From contig CAVSQS010000001.1 of the NCBI GenBank assembly GCA_963730165.1, forward strand, positions 558,001 through 622,000: a DNA stretch of 64,000 bases. The letters run 5' to 3'. This DNA is from DASSQJ01 sp963730165 (GTDB lineage Bacteria > Actinomycetota > Actinomycetes > Actinomycetales > Dermatophilaceae). Shown one piece after another: positions 49,112 to 58,459 of this stretch; position 1 is the stretch's first letter; the number at the start of each line of letters is the position of its first letter. Position numbers and translations under genes: made by a program. A model generated the notes under the pieces. It searched no databases. It saw only the letters and a list, made by a program, of their open reading frames with translations, and was not told the DNA's origin.

Positions 49112-50568
49112 CGCGGCTCCTCACCGATGCGTGCGGAGAGCCCACTGACGATCAGTGGAGCGAGCGCCGTGACGTCGCCGGCGCCCACGGTGAGGACGAG
49201 GTCGCCGGGCCGGGCGGCGGCGACCAGGGAGGCGACGGCGGATCCGCGGTCGAGACCGACCTCGACCCGTCGCTCCCCCGGGAGGCGACGCAGCGGGTCG
49301 GCGACGAGCGCCGAGGTCACCCCCTCGACCGGGGCCTCGCGAGCACCGTAGACGTCGAGGAGCACGACGTGGTCGGCCCGCGCGAGGGCCTCGGCGAACG
49401 GGACGGCGAAGTCGCGGGTGCGGCTGTAGAGGTGGGGCTGGAAGACGACGAGGACCCGCCCCCTGCCCGAGCGGGCCACGACACCCGCCGCGGTGCCGAC
49501 GACGGCCGCGACCTTCGCCGGGTTGTGGGCGTAGTCGTCGACGACGGTGACACCACCCACCTCGCCGCGCACCTCGAACCGCCGCCGCGCCCCGGCGAAC
49601 GTCGCGAGGCCGGCGAGCACCTCATCGGTTCCGAGGCCGAGGCCGGCGGTGGCGGCGAGGAACGCCGCGCACGCGTTGGCGACGTTGTGCTCGCCCGGCA
49701 CGGCGAGGTCGAGCTCGTGGCGTGCACCGTCGAGCGTCAGGACCGACCGGGTGCCGAGCCCCTCGGGCTCGCAGGCGACGACCGTGAGGTCGGACCCGTC
49801 GGCGAACCCGTAGGTGACGACGCGGCGGCCGGCCCGGCGGAGGTCCTCGGCGAGTGCCCGGGAGCCCGGGTCGTCCCAGCACGCGACGAGCAGGCCGCCC
49901 TCGTGGACGGTCCGGGCGAACTGTGCGTAGGCCGCGGCGACGGCCTCGGGCGTGCCGTAGAAGTCGAGGTGGTCGGGCTGGACGTTGGTCACGACCGCGA
50001 CGTCGGGCCGGTAGACGACGAAGGTGCCGTCGCTCTCGTCGGCCTCGACGACGAAGGCCTCGCCCTCGCCGAGCGCGGCGTTGCTCCCGAGCTGGGCCAC
50101 CTCGCCGCCGCACGCGAAGGACGGGTCGGCCCCCGCGTGGGTCAGCGCCACGGCGAGCATCGCCGTCGTCGTCGTCTTGCCGTTGGCGCCGGCGACGGCG
50201 ACCGCGCGCTGTCCGGCGAGGAGGGAGGCGAGGGCCTGGGAGCGGTGGAGGACGCGCAGCCCGGCCGCCCGCGCGGCCGCGAGCTCGGGGTTGTCCTCGC
50301 GCACCGCCGAGGAGACGACGACGGTGTCGACGCCCTCGAGGTGGGACGGGTCGTGACCGACGTGCACCCGTGCCCCGGCGCCCCGCAGGGCCCCGAGCAC
50401 GGGCGAGTCCGCGGCGTCGGACCCGCTGACCCGGACGCCCCGGGCGAGGAGCAGCCGGGCCACCGCCGACATCCCGGCGCCGCCGATGGCCAGGAGGTGG
50501 ACGGCACCGAGCTCGTCCCAGCGCGGCACGGGAGCCGACAGGTCGAACCTCGGGTTGGTCACCGGCAC
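49108..50568 (-). CDS. murC: UDP-N-acetylmuramate--L-alanine ligase
   Basis: This 486-residue ATP-dependent ligase adds L-Ala to UDP-MurNAc. The N-terminal Rossmann domain begins VHLLAIGGAGMSAVARLLL, and the ATP site is GANGKTTTTAML (about 128-140). Also present are the catalytic EADESDGTF and the C-terminal domain DDYAHNPAKVAAVV. The start is a GTG at 50568, three bases after the murG stop; a second GTG two codons on is also possible. Confidence 0.97.
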   Translation of the reverse strand: MPVTNPRFDLSAPVPRWDELGAVHLLAIGGAGMSAVARLLLARGVRVSGSDAADSPVLGALRGAGARVHVGHDPSHLEGVDTVVVSSAVREDNPELAAARAAGLRVLHRSQALASLLAGQRAVAVAGANGKTTTTAMLAVALTHAGADPSFACGGEVAQLGSNAALGEGEAFVVEADESDGTFVVYRPDVAVVTNVQPDHLDFYGTPEAVAAAYAQFARTVHEGGLLVACWDDPGSRALAEDLRRAGRRVVTYGFADGSDLTVVACEPEGLGTRSVLTLDGARHELDLAVPGEHNVANACAAFLAATAGLGLGTDEVLAGLATFAGARRRFEVRGEVGGVTVVDDYAHNPAKVAAVVGTAAGVVARSGRGRVLVVFQPHLYSRTRDFAVPFAEALARADHVVLLDVYGAREAPVEGVTSALVADPLRRLPGERRVEVGLDRGSAVASLVAAARPGDLVLTVGAGDVTALAPLIVSGLSARIGEEPR

Positions 50569-50571
50569 CGC

Positions 50572-51666
50572 TCAGACCCCCCCGGCGGCGGCGTCGACGA
50601 GGTCGGCGAGCAGCTCGTCGCCGTCACGCTCACCGACGGAGGCGGCGGCCGACGCCATGGCCGCGAGGCGGTCGGCGTCCTGCGCCAGCGGCACGACCAC
50701 CTCGCGCACCCACTCCGGGGTGACGGCCGGGTCCTCGACGACCGTTCCACCGTCGGCCGCGAGGACGGCCGCGACGTTGAGTCGCTGCTCCCCGTTGCCG
50801 ATGGGCAGCGGCACGTAGACGGCGGGCAGCCCGACCGCGGTCAGCTCGCACACGGTGTTGGCGCCCGCGCGGGCGACGACCAGGTCGACGGCCGCGTAGG
50901 CGAGGTCCATCCGGTCGCAGTACGGCAGCACGACGTAGGGTGCGCCGGGCACCTCACCGGTCTCGAACTCCTTCCCGGCGCCGGTGACGTGGAGGACCTG
51001 CACGCCGGCGGCCGAGAGGTCGCGGACGGCTGCCGCGAACGCGTCGTTGATCCGCTGGGCGCCGAGGGACCCGCCCGTGACGAGCAGGGCCGGCCCCTCC
51101 CCGAGCCCGAAGTGCGCCCGGGCCTCGGCACGCACCGCGGCGCGGTCGAGCGTCGCGATCTCGCGGCGCAGCGGCATCCCGGTGACCTGCGCGCCCCGCA
51201 ACGGGGTTCCCGGGAAGGTCACGGCGACCGCAGCCGCGAACCGGGCGCCGAGCCGGTTGGCGATGCCGGGGCGGGCGTTCTGCTCGTGCACGACGATGGG
51301 CACGCGGCGCCGGCGGGCGGCCAGGTAGGCCGGGGTGGCGACGTACCCCCCGAAGCCCACGACGACCTCGGCCGCGGTGGACTCGATGGCGGACTCTGCC
51401 GCGGCGACGGCCCGGCGCAGGCTGGCCGGGAGACGGAGGAGGTCACCGGAGGGCTTGCGCGGGAGCGGGACCTTCGGCACCTCGAGCAGCGGGTAGCCGC
51501 GCGCCGGCACGAGCCGGGCCTCCAGCCCGGCCGCCGTGCCCAGGGCGGCGACCGCGACGTCCGGGTCGCGGCGGCGCAGGCAGTCGGCGAGGGCGAGCAG
51601 CGGGGAGACGTGGCCCGCCGTACCCCCACCGGCGAGCAGCACCGAGCGGGCGCCGGCCGGGCTCAC
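50572..51666 (-). CDS. murG: Lipid II synthase MurG (GT28 glycosyltransferase)
   Basis: The protein has 364 residues from the GTG at 51666, which overlaps the ftsW stop (GTGA). The G loop LLAGGGTAGHVSPLLALA opens the protein. GFGGYVATPAYLAA, HEQNARPGIANR, TGGSLGAQRIND and the UDP-GlcNAc-binding VARAGANTVCELTAVGLPAVYVPLP follow. It transfers GlcNAc to lipid I on the inner membrane face. The frame stays open far upstream across ftsW and murD, but that part is antisense-free noise, not coding. Confidence 0.97.
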   Translation of the reverse strand: MSPAGARSVLLAGGGTAGHVSPLLALADCLRRRDPDVAVAALGTAAGLEARLVPARGYPLLEVPKVPLPRKPSGDLLRLPASLRRAVAAAESAIESTAAEVVVGFGGYVATPAYLAARRRRVPIVVHEQNARPGIANRLGARFAAAVAVTFPGTPLRGAQVTGMPLRREIATLDRAAVRAEARAHFGLGEGPALLVTGGSLGAQRINDAFAAAVRDLSAAGVQVLHVTGAGKEFETGEVPGAPYVVLPYCDRMDLAYAAVDLVVARAGANTVCELTAVGLPAVYVPLPIGNGEQRLNVAAVLAADGGTVVEDPAVTPEWVREVVVPLAQDADRLAAMASAAASVGERDGDELLADLVDAAAGGV

Positions 51667-52922
51667 CGTGCGCCCCGTCGCGAACGGACCGCTCCGGAGA
51701 CCACGGCGAGCGAGCGGCGCAGCGCCGAGGGCCGGGCCCGCAGGGCCTCGGCGCACCCGGGCTCGGCCCGGGCAAAGGACAGCAGGACGCCGAAGGCCAG
51801 CATCGTCGTGATGAGCGAGGAGCCCCCGGACGAGACGAGCGGGAGGGGCACGCCGACGACCGGGAGCAGCCCGATGACGGCCCCGATGTTGACGAGTGCC
51901 TGGACGACGACCCACGTCATGATCCCGGCCGTCACGACGCGGACGAAGAAGTCCTGGGTGCGGGTGACGAGCCGGTAGCAGACGAGCGCCAGCGCCCCGA
52001 AGAGCAGGAGCACCGCGAGGGAGCCGACGAGCCCGAGCTCCTCGCCGATGATCGCGAAGATGAAGTCGTTGTGCGGCTCCGAGAGCAGCCCCCACTTCTC
52101 GCGGCTCTGGCCGAGGCCGACGCCGGTCCAGCCGCCGTCGGCGAGGGCGTACCGACCGTGGATGGGCTGCCGCGCCGCCCCGTACTGGTCGGTGTTGCGG
52201 CCGAGCCAGACGTCGAAGCGGCCGAGCCGGTTGGGGCTGGTCAGCACGAACGCGACGACCATCCCGACGAAGGGGATGCCGGCGAAGGCGTACCAGCGCA
52301 ACGGGATGCCGGCGGCGAAGAGCACGCCCGCGACGATCGCCCCGAGGACCAGCACCGTGCCCAGGTCGTGGCCGAGGACCACGGAGCCGACGCCCACGGC
52401 GACGATCGGGACGAGGTAGGGCACGAGGACGTGCGTGAACGAGCGCAGGTGGCGGCGCTTGGCGGCCAGGACGAGCCCCCCGGTGAGGACCAGGCCGAGC
52501 TTGATGAGCTCGGAGGGCTGGATGGTGACCCCGGCGATCCTGATCCAGTTCTGGTTTCCCTGCACGCTCGTGCCGAGCGGGGACAGGACGAGCATCTGCA
52601 GGGCGACCGCGACGAGGAAGACGGGGACCGCGAGCCCTCGCCAGCCGGCGACCGGGATGCGCGAGGCGACGGCGAGCGCGACGAGGCCCACCGTCGCGAA
52701 GACCAGCTGCTTGAGGAAGATCGAGTACGCCGAGGACGTGGCGTCGATCGAGACGATCGAGCTCGCCGACAGGACCATGATGAGCCCGATCGCCACGAGG
52801 GCCGTCGTCAGCGCGACGAGGAGGTAGTACGTCGTGACCGGTGACTCGAACCGGCCGACCCACACGCGGAAGCGGGACGGTTCGCCCCTGGCCGAGCGCG
52901 CCGGGGCGGTGGCGCTGCTCAC
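51663..52922 (-). CDS. ftsW: Lipid II polymerase FtsW (SEDS family)
   Basis: This 419-residue protein has about ten transmembrane helices. Conserved SEDS features include NQNWIRIAGVTIQPSELIKLGLVL, GHDLGTVLVLGAIVAGVLFAAG (with the catalytic aspartate) and PLPLVSSGGSSLITTMLAFGVLLS. Cytoplasmic tails are short and basic. It polymerises glycan strands at the septum with FtsI. The GTG start lies three bases after the murD stop. Confidence 0.96.
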   Translation of the reverse strand: MSSATAPARSARGEPSRFRVWVGRFESPVTTYYLLVALTTALVAIGLIMVLSASSIVSIDATSSAYSIFLKQLVFATVGLVALAVASRIPVAGWRGLAVPVFLVAVALQMLVLSPLGTSVQGNQNWIRIAGVTIQPSELIKLGLVLTGGLVLAAKRRHLRSFTHVLVPYLVPIVAVGVGSVVLGHDLGTVLVLGAIVAGVLFAAGIPLRWYAFAGIPFVGMVVAFVLTSPNRLGRFDVWLGRNTDQYGAARQPIHGRYALADGGWTGVGLGQSREKWGLLSEPHNDFIFAIIGEELGLVGSLAVLLLFGALALVCYRLVTRTQDFFVRVVTAGIMTWVVVQALVNIGAVIGLLPVVGVPLPLVSSGGSSLITTMLAFGVLLSFARAEPGCAEALRARPSALRRSLAVVSGAVRSRRGAR

Positions 52923-52925
52923 CGG

Positions 52926-54422
52926 CTACTCCCGCTCCGCGAGGCGGCGTACCGCCCCGGCGAAGGCGTCTCCGCGTGCGCCGTAGTCGGTGAACATGTC
53001 CATCGAGGCGGCGGCCGGCGCGAGGAGCACCACGTCCCCCTCGTGGGCGAGCGAGAGCGCCCCGTGCACCACCACGTCCATGGCTCCAGTGTCGGTCCGG
53101 TCCACCTCCACGACAGGGACATCCGGCGCGTGTCGGGCCAGAGCCTGCGCGATGCGCTCGCGGTCGCGGCCGACGAGGACGACCCCGCGCAGGCGCTCCG
53201 CGGCGCCCGCGACGAGGTCCTCGACCTCGGCCCCCTTGAGCAGCCCCCCGGCCACCCAGACGACGTGCTCGTACGCCGCGAGGCTGGCCGCGGCGGCGTG
53301 CGGGTTGGTCGCCTTGGAGTCGTCGACCCAGCGGACGCCGCGCACCGTGCCGAGGTCGGCGATCCGGTGCGGCTCGGGGATGAAGTCGCGCAGCCCCGCC
53401 CGGACCGCCGCGGGAGGCACGCCGTGGGCCCGTGCCAGGGCGGCCGCAGCCAGGGCGTTCGCGACGAGGTGGGGCGCGGGTGGGGGGGCGTCCGGTCCAC
53501 TGCCCAGGTCCGCGAGGGTCGCGAGCTCGGCGGCGTGTGTGCTCCGGTTGTCGACGAACGCCCGGTCGGCGAGCACGTCGTCGACGAGCCCGACCTCCGA
53601 GGGGGCGGGTGTGCCGAGCGTGAAGGCGACCGCACGGCAGCCCTCCCGGACGTCGGCCTCCTCGACGAGCCGCCGGGTCACCGGGTCCTGGGCGTTGTAG
53701 ATGCAGGCGACCTCGGTGTTCGCGTACACCTTGCCCTTGGCGCGGGCGTACTCCTCGAGCGAGCCGTGCCAGTCGAGGTGGTCGGGGGCGACGTTGAGGC
53801 ACGCGGAGGCGCGCGGCACGAGGGTGCGTGACCAGTGCAGCTGGAAGCTGGAGAGCTCGACGGCGATGACGTCGTAGGGCTGCGGGTCGAGGACGGCCTC
53901 GAGCACCGGCGTGCCGACGTTGCCGGCGCTGCAGGCCCGCAGGCCGGCGGCCTGGAGGATCGCGGCGAGCATCCGGACCGTCGTCGTCTTCCCGTTCGTG
54001 CCGGTGACGGTGAGCCACGGGGCGGCTCCCTCGCGGGGACGCATCCGCCAGGCGAGCTCGACCTCGCCCCAGACCGGCACTCCGGCGGCCCCGGCGGCGG
54101 CGAGCAACGGCTGGTCGGGCCGCCACCCGGGCGAGGTGACGACGAGGTCGGGGCGCAGGTCCGGGAGCCGGTCGGCGCACGTCCCGCCGAGGCAGAGGCG
54201 TGCACCGAGCACCTCGAGGATGCCGGCCCGCTCCGACATCGTCGAACCCTCCTCGGGGGATCGCCCGTCGACGACGGTGACGGCCGCACCGCGCTCCAGC
54301 AGCGCGTCGGCGGCCGCGAACCCGCTGACACCGAGACCGGTGATGACGGCGCGCAGACCCGACCAGTCGGCGTCGCGGTGGGTCAGCCCGGCGAGGCGGC
54401 CGGCGGGCGACCCGGCGCTCAT
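52926..54422 (-). CDS. murD: UDP-N-acetylmuramoylalanine--D-glutamate ligase
   Basis: The protein has 498 residues from the ATG at 54422, which overlaps the mraY stop (ATGA). The N-terminal domain has VITGLGVSGFAAADALLERGA, the ATP site is TVTGTNGKTTTVRML, and ELSSFQLHW and APDHLDWHGSLEEYARAK are typical. WVDDSKATNPHAA lies in the C-terminal domain. It is longer than E. coli MurD (438), mainly from loops. It adds D-Glu in the cytoplasm. Confidence 0.97.
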   Translation of the reverse strand: MSAGSPAGRLAGLTHRDADWSGLRAVITGLGVSGFAAADALLERGAAVTVVDGRSPEEGSTMSERAGILEVLGARLCLGGTCADRLPDLRPDLVVTSPGWRPDQPLLAAAGAAGVPVWGEVELAWRMRPREGAAPWLTVTGTNGKTTTVRMLAAILQAAGLRACSAGNVGTPVLEAVLDPQPYDVIAVELSSFQLHWSRTLVPRASACLNVAPDHLDWHGSLEEYARAKGKVYANTEVACIYNAQDPVTRRLVEEADVREGCRAVAFTLGTPAPSEVGLVDDVLADRAFVDNRSTHAAELATLADLGSGPDAPPPAPHLVANALAAAALARAHGVPPAAVRAGLRDFIPEPHRIADLGTVRGVRWVDDSKATNPHAAAASLAAYEHVVWVAGGLLKGAEVEDLVAGAAERLRGVVLVGRDRERIAQALARHAPDVPVVEVDRTDTGAMDVVVHGALSLAHEGDVVLLAPAAASMDMFTDYGARGDAFAGAVRRLAERE

Positions 54423-55501
54423 CCGGCGCCCACCACCCACTCGGCGTAGAAGAGCCCGAGGCCGAGGGCCACGAAGAGCCCGGCGATGATCCAGAACCGG
54501 ATGACGATCGTGACCTCCTGCCACCCGAGCAGCTCGAAGTGGTGTTGCAGCGGTGCCATCTTGAAGACCCGTTTGCCGGTCGTCTTGAACGAGACGACCT
54601 GGATGATGACGGAGAGGGTGATCGTGACGAAGAGACCGCCGAGGATGACGATGAGCAGCTCGGTGCGGGTGAGGATGGCCAACCCGGCGAGTGCGCCACC
54701 GAGGGCCAGGGAGCCGGTGTCGCCCATGAAGATCTTCGCCGGCGAGGCGTTCCACCAGAGGAACCCGAAGCAGGCGCCCATCCCCGCCGCCGCGACGATG
54801 GCGAGGTCGTGCGGGTCGCGGACCTCGTAGCACTTGGTGCCCGGGTTCCACTGGCAGTTCTGGTTGAACTGCCAGATGCCGATGAGCACGTAGGCGGCGA
54901 AGACCATGACCGAGGCACCCGTGGCGAGGCCGTCGAGGCCGTCGGTGAGGTTCACGCCGTTGGAGGTTCCGGCGACGATGATGTTCGCCCAGATGACGAA
55001 CAGGATGATCCCGACGAGCGCACCGGCGAAGGCCAGGTCGACCCCCGTGTCGCGGACGAAGGAGATCGCGGTCGAGGCCGGCGTGCGGAACGAGCTGTTC
55101 GGGAAGTGCAGCGCGAGGATGGCGAAGACGACGGCGACCAGGGTCTGCCCCGCGAGCTTCTCGCCCGAGCGCAGCCCGAGGCTGCGCTGCTTGGAGATCT
55201 TGATGTAGTCGTCGAGGAAGCCGACGAACCCCATGCCGGTCATGAGGAAGAGGACGAGCAGACCGCTGACCGTCGGTGCCTGGAGCGTCACGAGGTGGGC
55301 CACGGCGTAGGCGACGAGCGAGGAGAGCACGATGACCGCACCGCCCATCGTCGGGGTGCCGCGCTTGGTGTGGTGGGAGGTCGGGCCGTCGTCGCGGATG
55401 AACTGGCCGTACCCCCGCTTGACGAGGAACCGGATGAACGCCGGTGTCCCGAGGAGGGCGATGACGAGCGACACGACGGCCGCGATGAGCACAGCCCTCA
55501 C
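54419..55501 (-). CDS. mraY: Phospho-MurNAc-pentapeptide translocase MraY
   Basis: This 360-residue membrane enzyme forms lipid I from UDP-MurNAc-pentapeptide and undecaprenyl phosphate. It has ten helices with TSHHTKRGTPTMGG (cytoplasmic loop 1), FLDDYIKI (catalytic DD), NGVNLTDGLDGLATG, FMGDTGSLALGG and LQHHFELLGWQE. The GTG start overlaps the murF stop (GTGA). Confidence 0.98.
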   Translation of the reverse strand: MRAVLIAAVVSLVIALLGTPAFIRFLVKRGYGQFIRDDGPTSHHTKRGTPTMGGAVIVLSSLVAYAVAHLVTLQAPTVSGLLVLFLMTGMGFVGFLDDYIKISKQRSLGLRSGEKLAGQTLVAVVFAILALHFPNSSFRTPASTAISFVRDTGVDLAFAGALVGIILFVIWANIIVAGTSNGVNLTDGLDGLATGASVMVFAAYVLIGIWQFNQNCQWNPGTKCYEVRDPHDLAIVAAAGMGACFGFLWWNASPAKIFMGDTGSLALGGALAGLAILTRTELLIVILGGLFVTITLSVIIQVVSFKTTGKRVFKMAPLQHHFELLGWQEVTIVIRFWIIAGLFVALGLGLFYAEWVVGAG

Positions 55502-56910
55502 GTCAGCTCCTCCGGGGGGGCGGCCAGGCGGTCACCGAGCAACCGTAGCCCGGCGTCCCGGCTGGACTTGAACAGGACGACGTCGCCGGTGCCCAGCTCG
55601 GCGCGCAGGAGCGCCTCCGCGGCGTCGGCGTCGGGGACGGTGCGCACGTGGGTGCCGCTCCCCCGGACCGCCAGGGCCGACCGCGCGCCGCTCGCCATCG
55701 GCCAGGCCGTCTCCCCGACGACCAGCAGCTCGTCGACGTCGCGGGCCACGGCCTCCTCGCCGACCTCGGCGTGCAGGGCCTCGGACTCGTCGCCGAGCTC
55801 GAGCATCGTCCCGAGCACCGCCCAGGTTCGGCGTCCCCGGCCCAGCCGTTGGAGCGCGGTGAGAGCGGCCCGCATCGAGTCCGGGTTGGCGTTGTAGGCG
55901 TCGTTGACGACGGTGACGCCGTCCGCGCGCTCGGTGACCTCCATCCGCCAGCGGCTGACCGGGGTGGCGGCCTCGAGAGCGGGGACGACTTCGTCCAGCC
56001 GCAGGCCCAGCTCGAGGGCCGTCGCGACCACGGCGAGCGCGTTGCCGACGTGGTGGCGTCCGACGAGGCCGAGGGTGACGTGGCGCTCCCCGGCCGCGGT
56101 GCGGAGGGTGAACGAGGGCCGGCCGCCGTCGTCGAGCTCGATGTCGACCGCCCGCACGTCCGCGTCGGCCGCCTCACCGACGAGGGTGGTGCGGGCGTCG
56201 GTGACCTCGGACATGGCGCGCACGGCGGGGTCGTCGGCGTTGAGCACCGCGAGGCCGCGGCCCGGGAGCGCCGCGACGAGCTCGGACTTCGCCCGGGCGA
56301 TGGCGGCCCGGGAGCCGAACTCGCCGACGTGCGCGGTCCCCACGTTGAGGACGATGCCGACATGCGGGGGCGCCATCCGGGCGAGGTACTCGATGTGCCC
56401 CACCCCGCGCGCGCCCATCTCGACGACGAGGAACCGGGTGTCGGGCTCGACGCGGCAGACGGTGAGCGGCACCCCGACCTCGGAGTTGTAGGAGCCGACC
56501 GGGGCGATCGTCGGTCCGGCCGTCGCGAGCACGGCCCCGAGCAGGTCCTTGGTGCTCGTCTTGCCCGAGGAGCCGGTGATGCCGATGACGTCGAGGTGGT
56601 CGGCACGGCGCACCACCTCGCGGGCCAGGGCCGCGAACGCCTCCTGGGTGTCGTCGACGACGACGCACGGGAGCGCCTGGACCGGGCGCGTCGTCAGCGC
56701 CGCCACGGCACCGAGCTCGGCCGCGGCCGCCACGAAGTCGTGGCCGTCGGCGCGCTCGCCGACCCGGGCGACGTAGAGGCTGCCCGCGACCGCCTCGCGC
56801 GAGTCGGTGACGACGGGGCCGTCCGCGTACACCGCGGCGGTGGCGGCGTCGGCGGGCTCGAGCCGGCCGCCGGTGACCGAGGCGACCTCGGCGAGGGTCA
56901 TCGGGATCAC
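55498..56910 (-). CDS. murF: UDP-MurNAc-tripeptide--D-Ala-D-Ala ligase
   Basis: The protein has 470 residues from the GTG at 56910, which overlaps the murE stop (GTGA); an ATG at 56901 is an alternative. Features are the DSR segment VVTDSREAVAGSLYVA, the ATP motif GITGSSGKTSTKDLL, NYNSE-like GSYNSEVGVPLTV, MGARGVGHIEYLA and NDAYNANPDSMRAALTAL. It adds the terminal D-Ala-D-Ala dipeptide. Confidence 0.97.
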   Translation of the reverse strand: MIPMTLAEVASVTGGRLEPADAATAAVYADGPVVTDSREAVAGSLYVARVGERADGHDFVAAAAELGAVAALTTRPVQALPCVVVDDTQEAFAALAREVVRRADHLDVIGITGSSGKTSTKDLLGAVLATAGPTIAPVGSYNSEVGVPLTVCRVEPDTRFLVVEMGARGVGHIEYLARMAPPHVGIVLNVGTAHVGEFGSRAAIARAKSELVAALPGRGLAVLNADDPAVRAMSEVTDARTTLVGEAADADVRAVDIELDDGGRPSFTLRTAAGERHVTLGLVGRHHVGNALAVVATALELGLRLDEVVPALEAATPVSRWRMEVTERADGVTVVNDAYNANPDSMRAALTALQRLGRGRRTWAVLGTMLELGDESEALHAEVGEEAVARDVDELLVVGETAWPMASGARSALAVRGSGTHVRTVPDADAAEALLRAELGTGDVVLFKSSRDAGLRLLGDRLAAPPEELT

Positions 56911-58448
56911 CGGCTCACCCCCCGGGCCGCGTGTCGCAGCGCCTCGCGGAGCACCTCGCGGTCGTCGAACGGGTGGACGACACCGTCGACCTCCTGGCCG
57001 GTCTCGTGCCCCTTGCCGACCACGGCCACGGTGGCGTCCCGGCCCCCCGGCCAGGCCGCGGCCACGGCGACCTCGATGGCGCGACGACGGTCGCCGACGA
57101 CCTCGACCTCGACCGGCCGGCCGCCGGCGAGCACCTCCGCGGCACCCTCGAGCACGGCGGCCCGGATGGTGGCCGGGTCCTCCGAGCGGGGGTTGTCGTC
57201 GGTGACGACGACGACGTCGGCGACCTCGGCGGCAGCCCGGCCCATGGCCCGGCGCTTGTCCCGGTCCCGGTCCCCGCCCGCACCGGTGACGCAGACGAGG
57301 CGCCCCGGGGTCGTGGGGCGCAGCGCGAGGAGCGCGGCCCGGATCGCCTCCGGGGTGTGGGCGTAGTCGACGACGGCGCGGGGGGCGCCGGCAGCGCCCT
57401 CGGCCTCGACACGCTCCATCCGCCCCGGCACGTGCGGGTCGGCGAGGACCGCGCGGCCGACCTCGGTGGCGTCCTCCCCGAGGAGGACGAGCGCGGCGGC
57501 GGCCATCGCGGTGTTCGTGACGTTGAAGTCGCCGGGCAGGCTCGAGCGCAGGTCCAGGACCGCCCCGCCCGGACCGGTGAGGGTGAAGGCGGCGGGGTCG
57601 CCCGGGTCGGGCCGGACCCGCCAGTCGGCGCCCTCGGCGTGGCCGAGGGTCTGCACCGGCACGGGCGCCTCGACCGCGAGCCGGCGGCCCCACGCGTCGT
57701 CGGTGCAGACCAGGCCCGACCGGGCCCGGCCCGGGGTGAAGAGGGAGGCCTTCGCCGCGAAGTAGTCCTCCATGTCGGCATGGAAGTCCAAGTGGTCGCG
57801 GGAGAGGTTGGTGAAGAGCGCGACGTCGTAGACGACGCCGTCCACCCGGTGCTGGGCGAGCGCGTGGCTGGAGACCTCCATGACGCACGTGTCGAGCCCA
57901 CGCTCGGCCATGACCGCGAGCACTCCGTGGAGCACCGGGGCCTCCGGGGTCGTCCGGACGCTGCCCACGCGCTCCTCGCCGATGCGGGTCTCGACCGTGC
58001 CGATGAGCCCCGGATGGCGGCCCAGCGCGGTGAGCGCGGAGTGCAGGAGGTGGGCCGTCGTCGTCTTGCCGTTGGTGCCGGTGATGCCGACGAGCCGCAG
58101 CGGGGTCCCCTCGGTGCCCATGACCCGGGCGGCCACCGCACCGAGGACGGCCCGCGGACTGGGGACGACGAGGGCGGGGAGGTCGGCGCCGGCGGCGCGG
58201 GCCCGACGAGCGCCCTCGGGATCGGTGAGGAGTGCGCGGGCCCCGGAGCCTGCCGCCGCCGTGGCGAAGTCGGCGCCGTGCGCCCGGCTGCCCGGGAGGG
58301 CGGCGTAGAGGTCCCCCGGGAGCACCTCGCGCGAGTCCAGGGTGACCCCGGTGACGTCGACGTCCTCGTCGGGACCGGGGACACCGACGAGGCCGGCGAG
58401 GTCCCTCAGGGACGTGCGTCGCGGGGTGGACGGTCGGGGTGGGACCAC
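56907..58448 (-). CDS. murE: UDP-MurNAc-L-Ala-D-Glu--diaminopimelate-type ligase MurE
   Basis: This 513-residue protein has the ATP site GITGTNGKTTTAHLL, the TTPEAP uracil-binding segment, SSHALAQHRVDG and SRDHLDFHADMEDYFAAKASLF. The third-residue selectivity motif Asp418-Asn-Pro-Arg421 points to diaminopimelate rather than lysine as the added residue. It does not tell meso- from LL-DAP, and other diamino acids used by some Micrococcales cannot be excluded. The GTG start at 58448 follows ftsI by 11 bases. Confidence 0.95.
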   Translation of the reverse strand: MVPPRPSTPRRTSLRDLAGLVGVPGPDEDVDVTGVTLDSREVLPGDLYAALPGSRAHGADFATAAAGSGARALLTDPEGARRARAAGADLPALVVPSPRAVLGAVAARVMGTEGTPLRLVGITGTNGKTTTAHLLHSALTALGRHPGLIGTVETRIGEERVGSVRTTPEAPVLHGVLAVMAERGLDTCVMEVSSHALAQHRVDGVVYDVALFTNLSRDHLDFHADMEDYFAAKASLFTPGRARSGLVCTDDAWGRRLAVEAPVPVQTLGHAEGADWRVRPDPGDPAAFTLTGPGGAVLDLRSSLPGDFNVTNTAMAAAALVLLGEDATEVGRAVLADPHVPGRMERVEAEGAAGAPRAVVDYAHTPEAIRAALLALRPTTPGRLVCVTGAGGDRDRDKRRAMGRAAAEVADVVVVTDDNPRSEDPATIRAAVLEGAAEVLAGGRPVEVEVVGDRRRAIEVAVAAAWPGGRDATVAVVGKGHETGQEVDGVVHPFDDREVLREALRHAARGVSR

Positions 58449-58459
58449 GTCGGCCGACC

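Noticed and set aside
50572..54918. A single 1448-residue minus-strand frame reading through murG, ftsW and murD
   Set aside because: Only the last 364 residues (from 51666) are protein-like; the rest is an Arg/Pro/Gly-rich out-of-frame reading of ftsW, murD and part of mraY.
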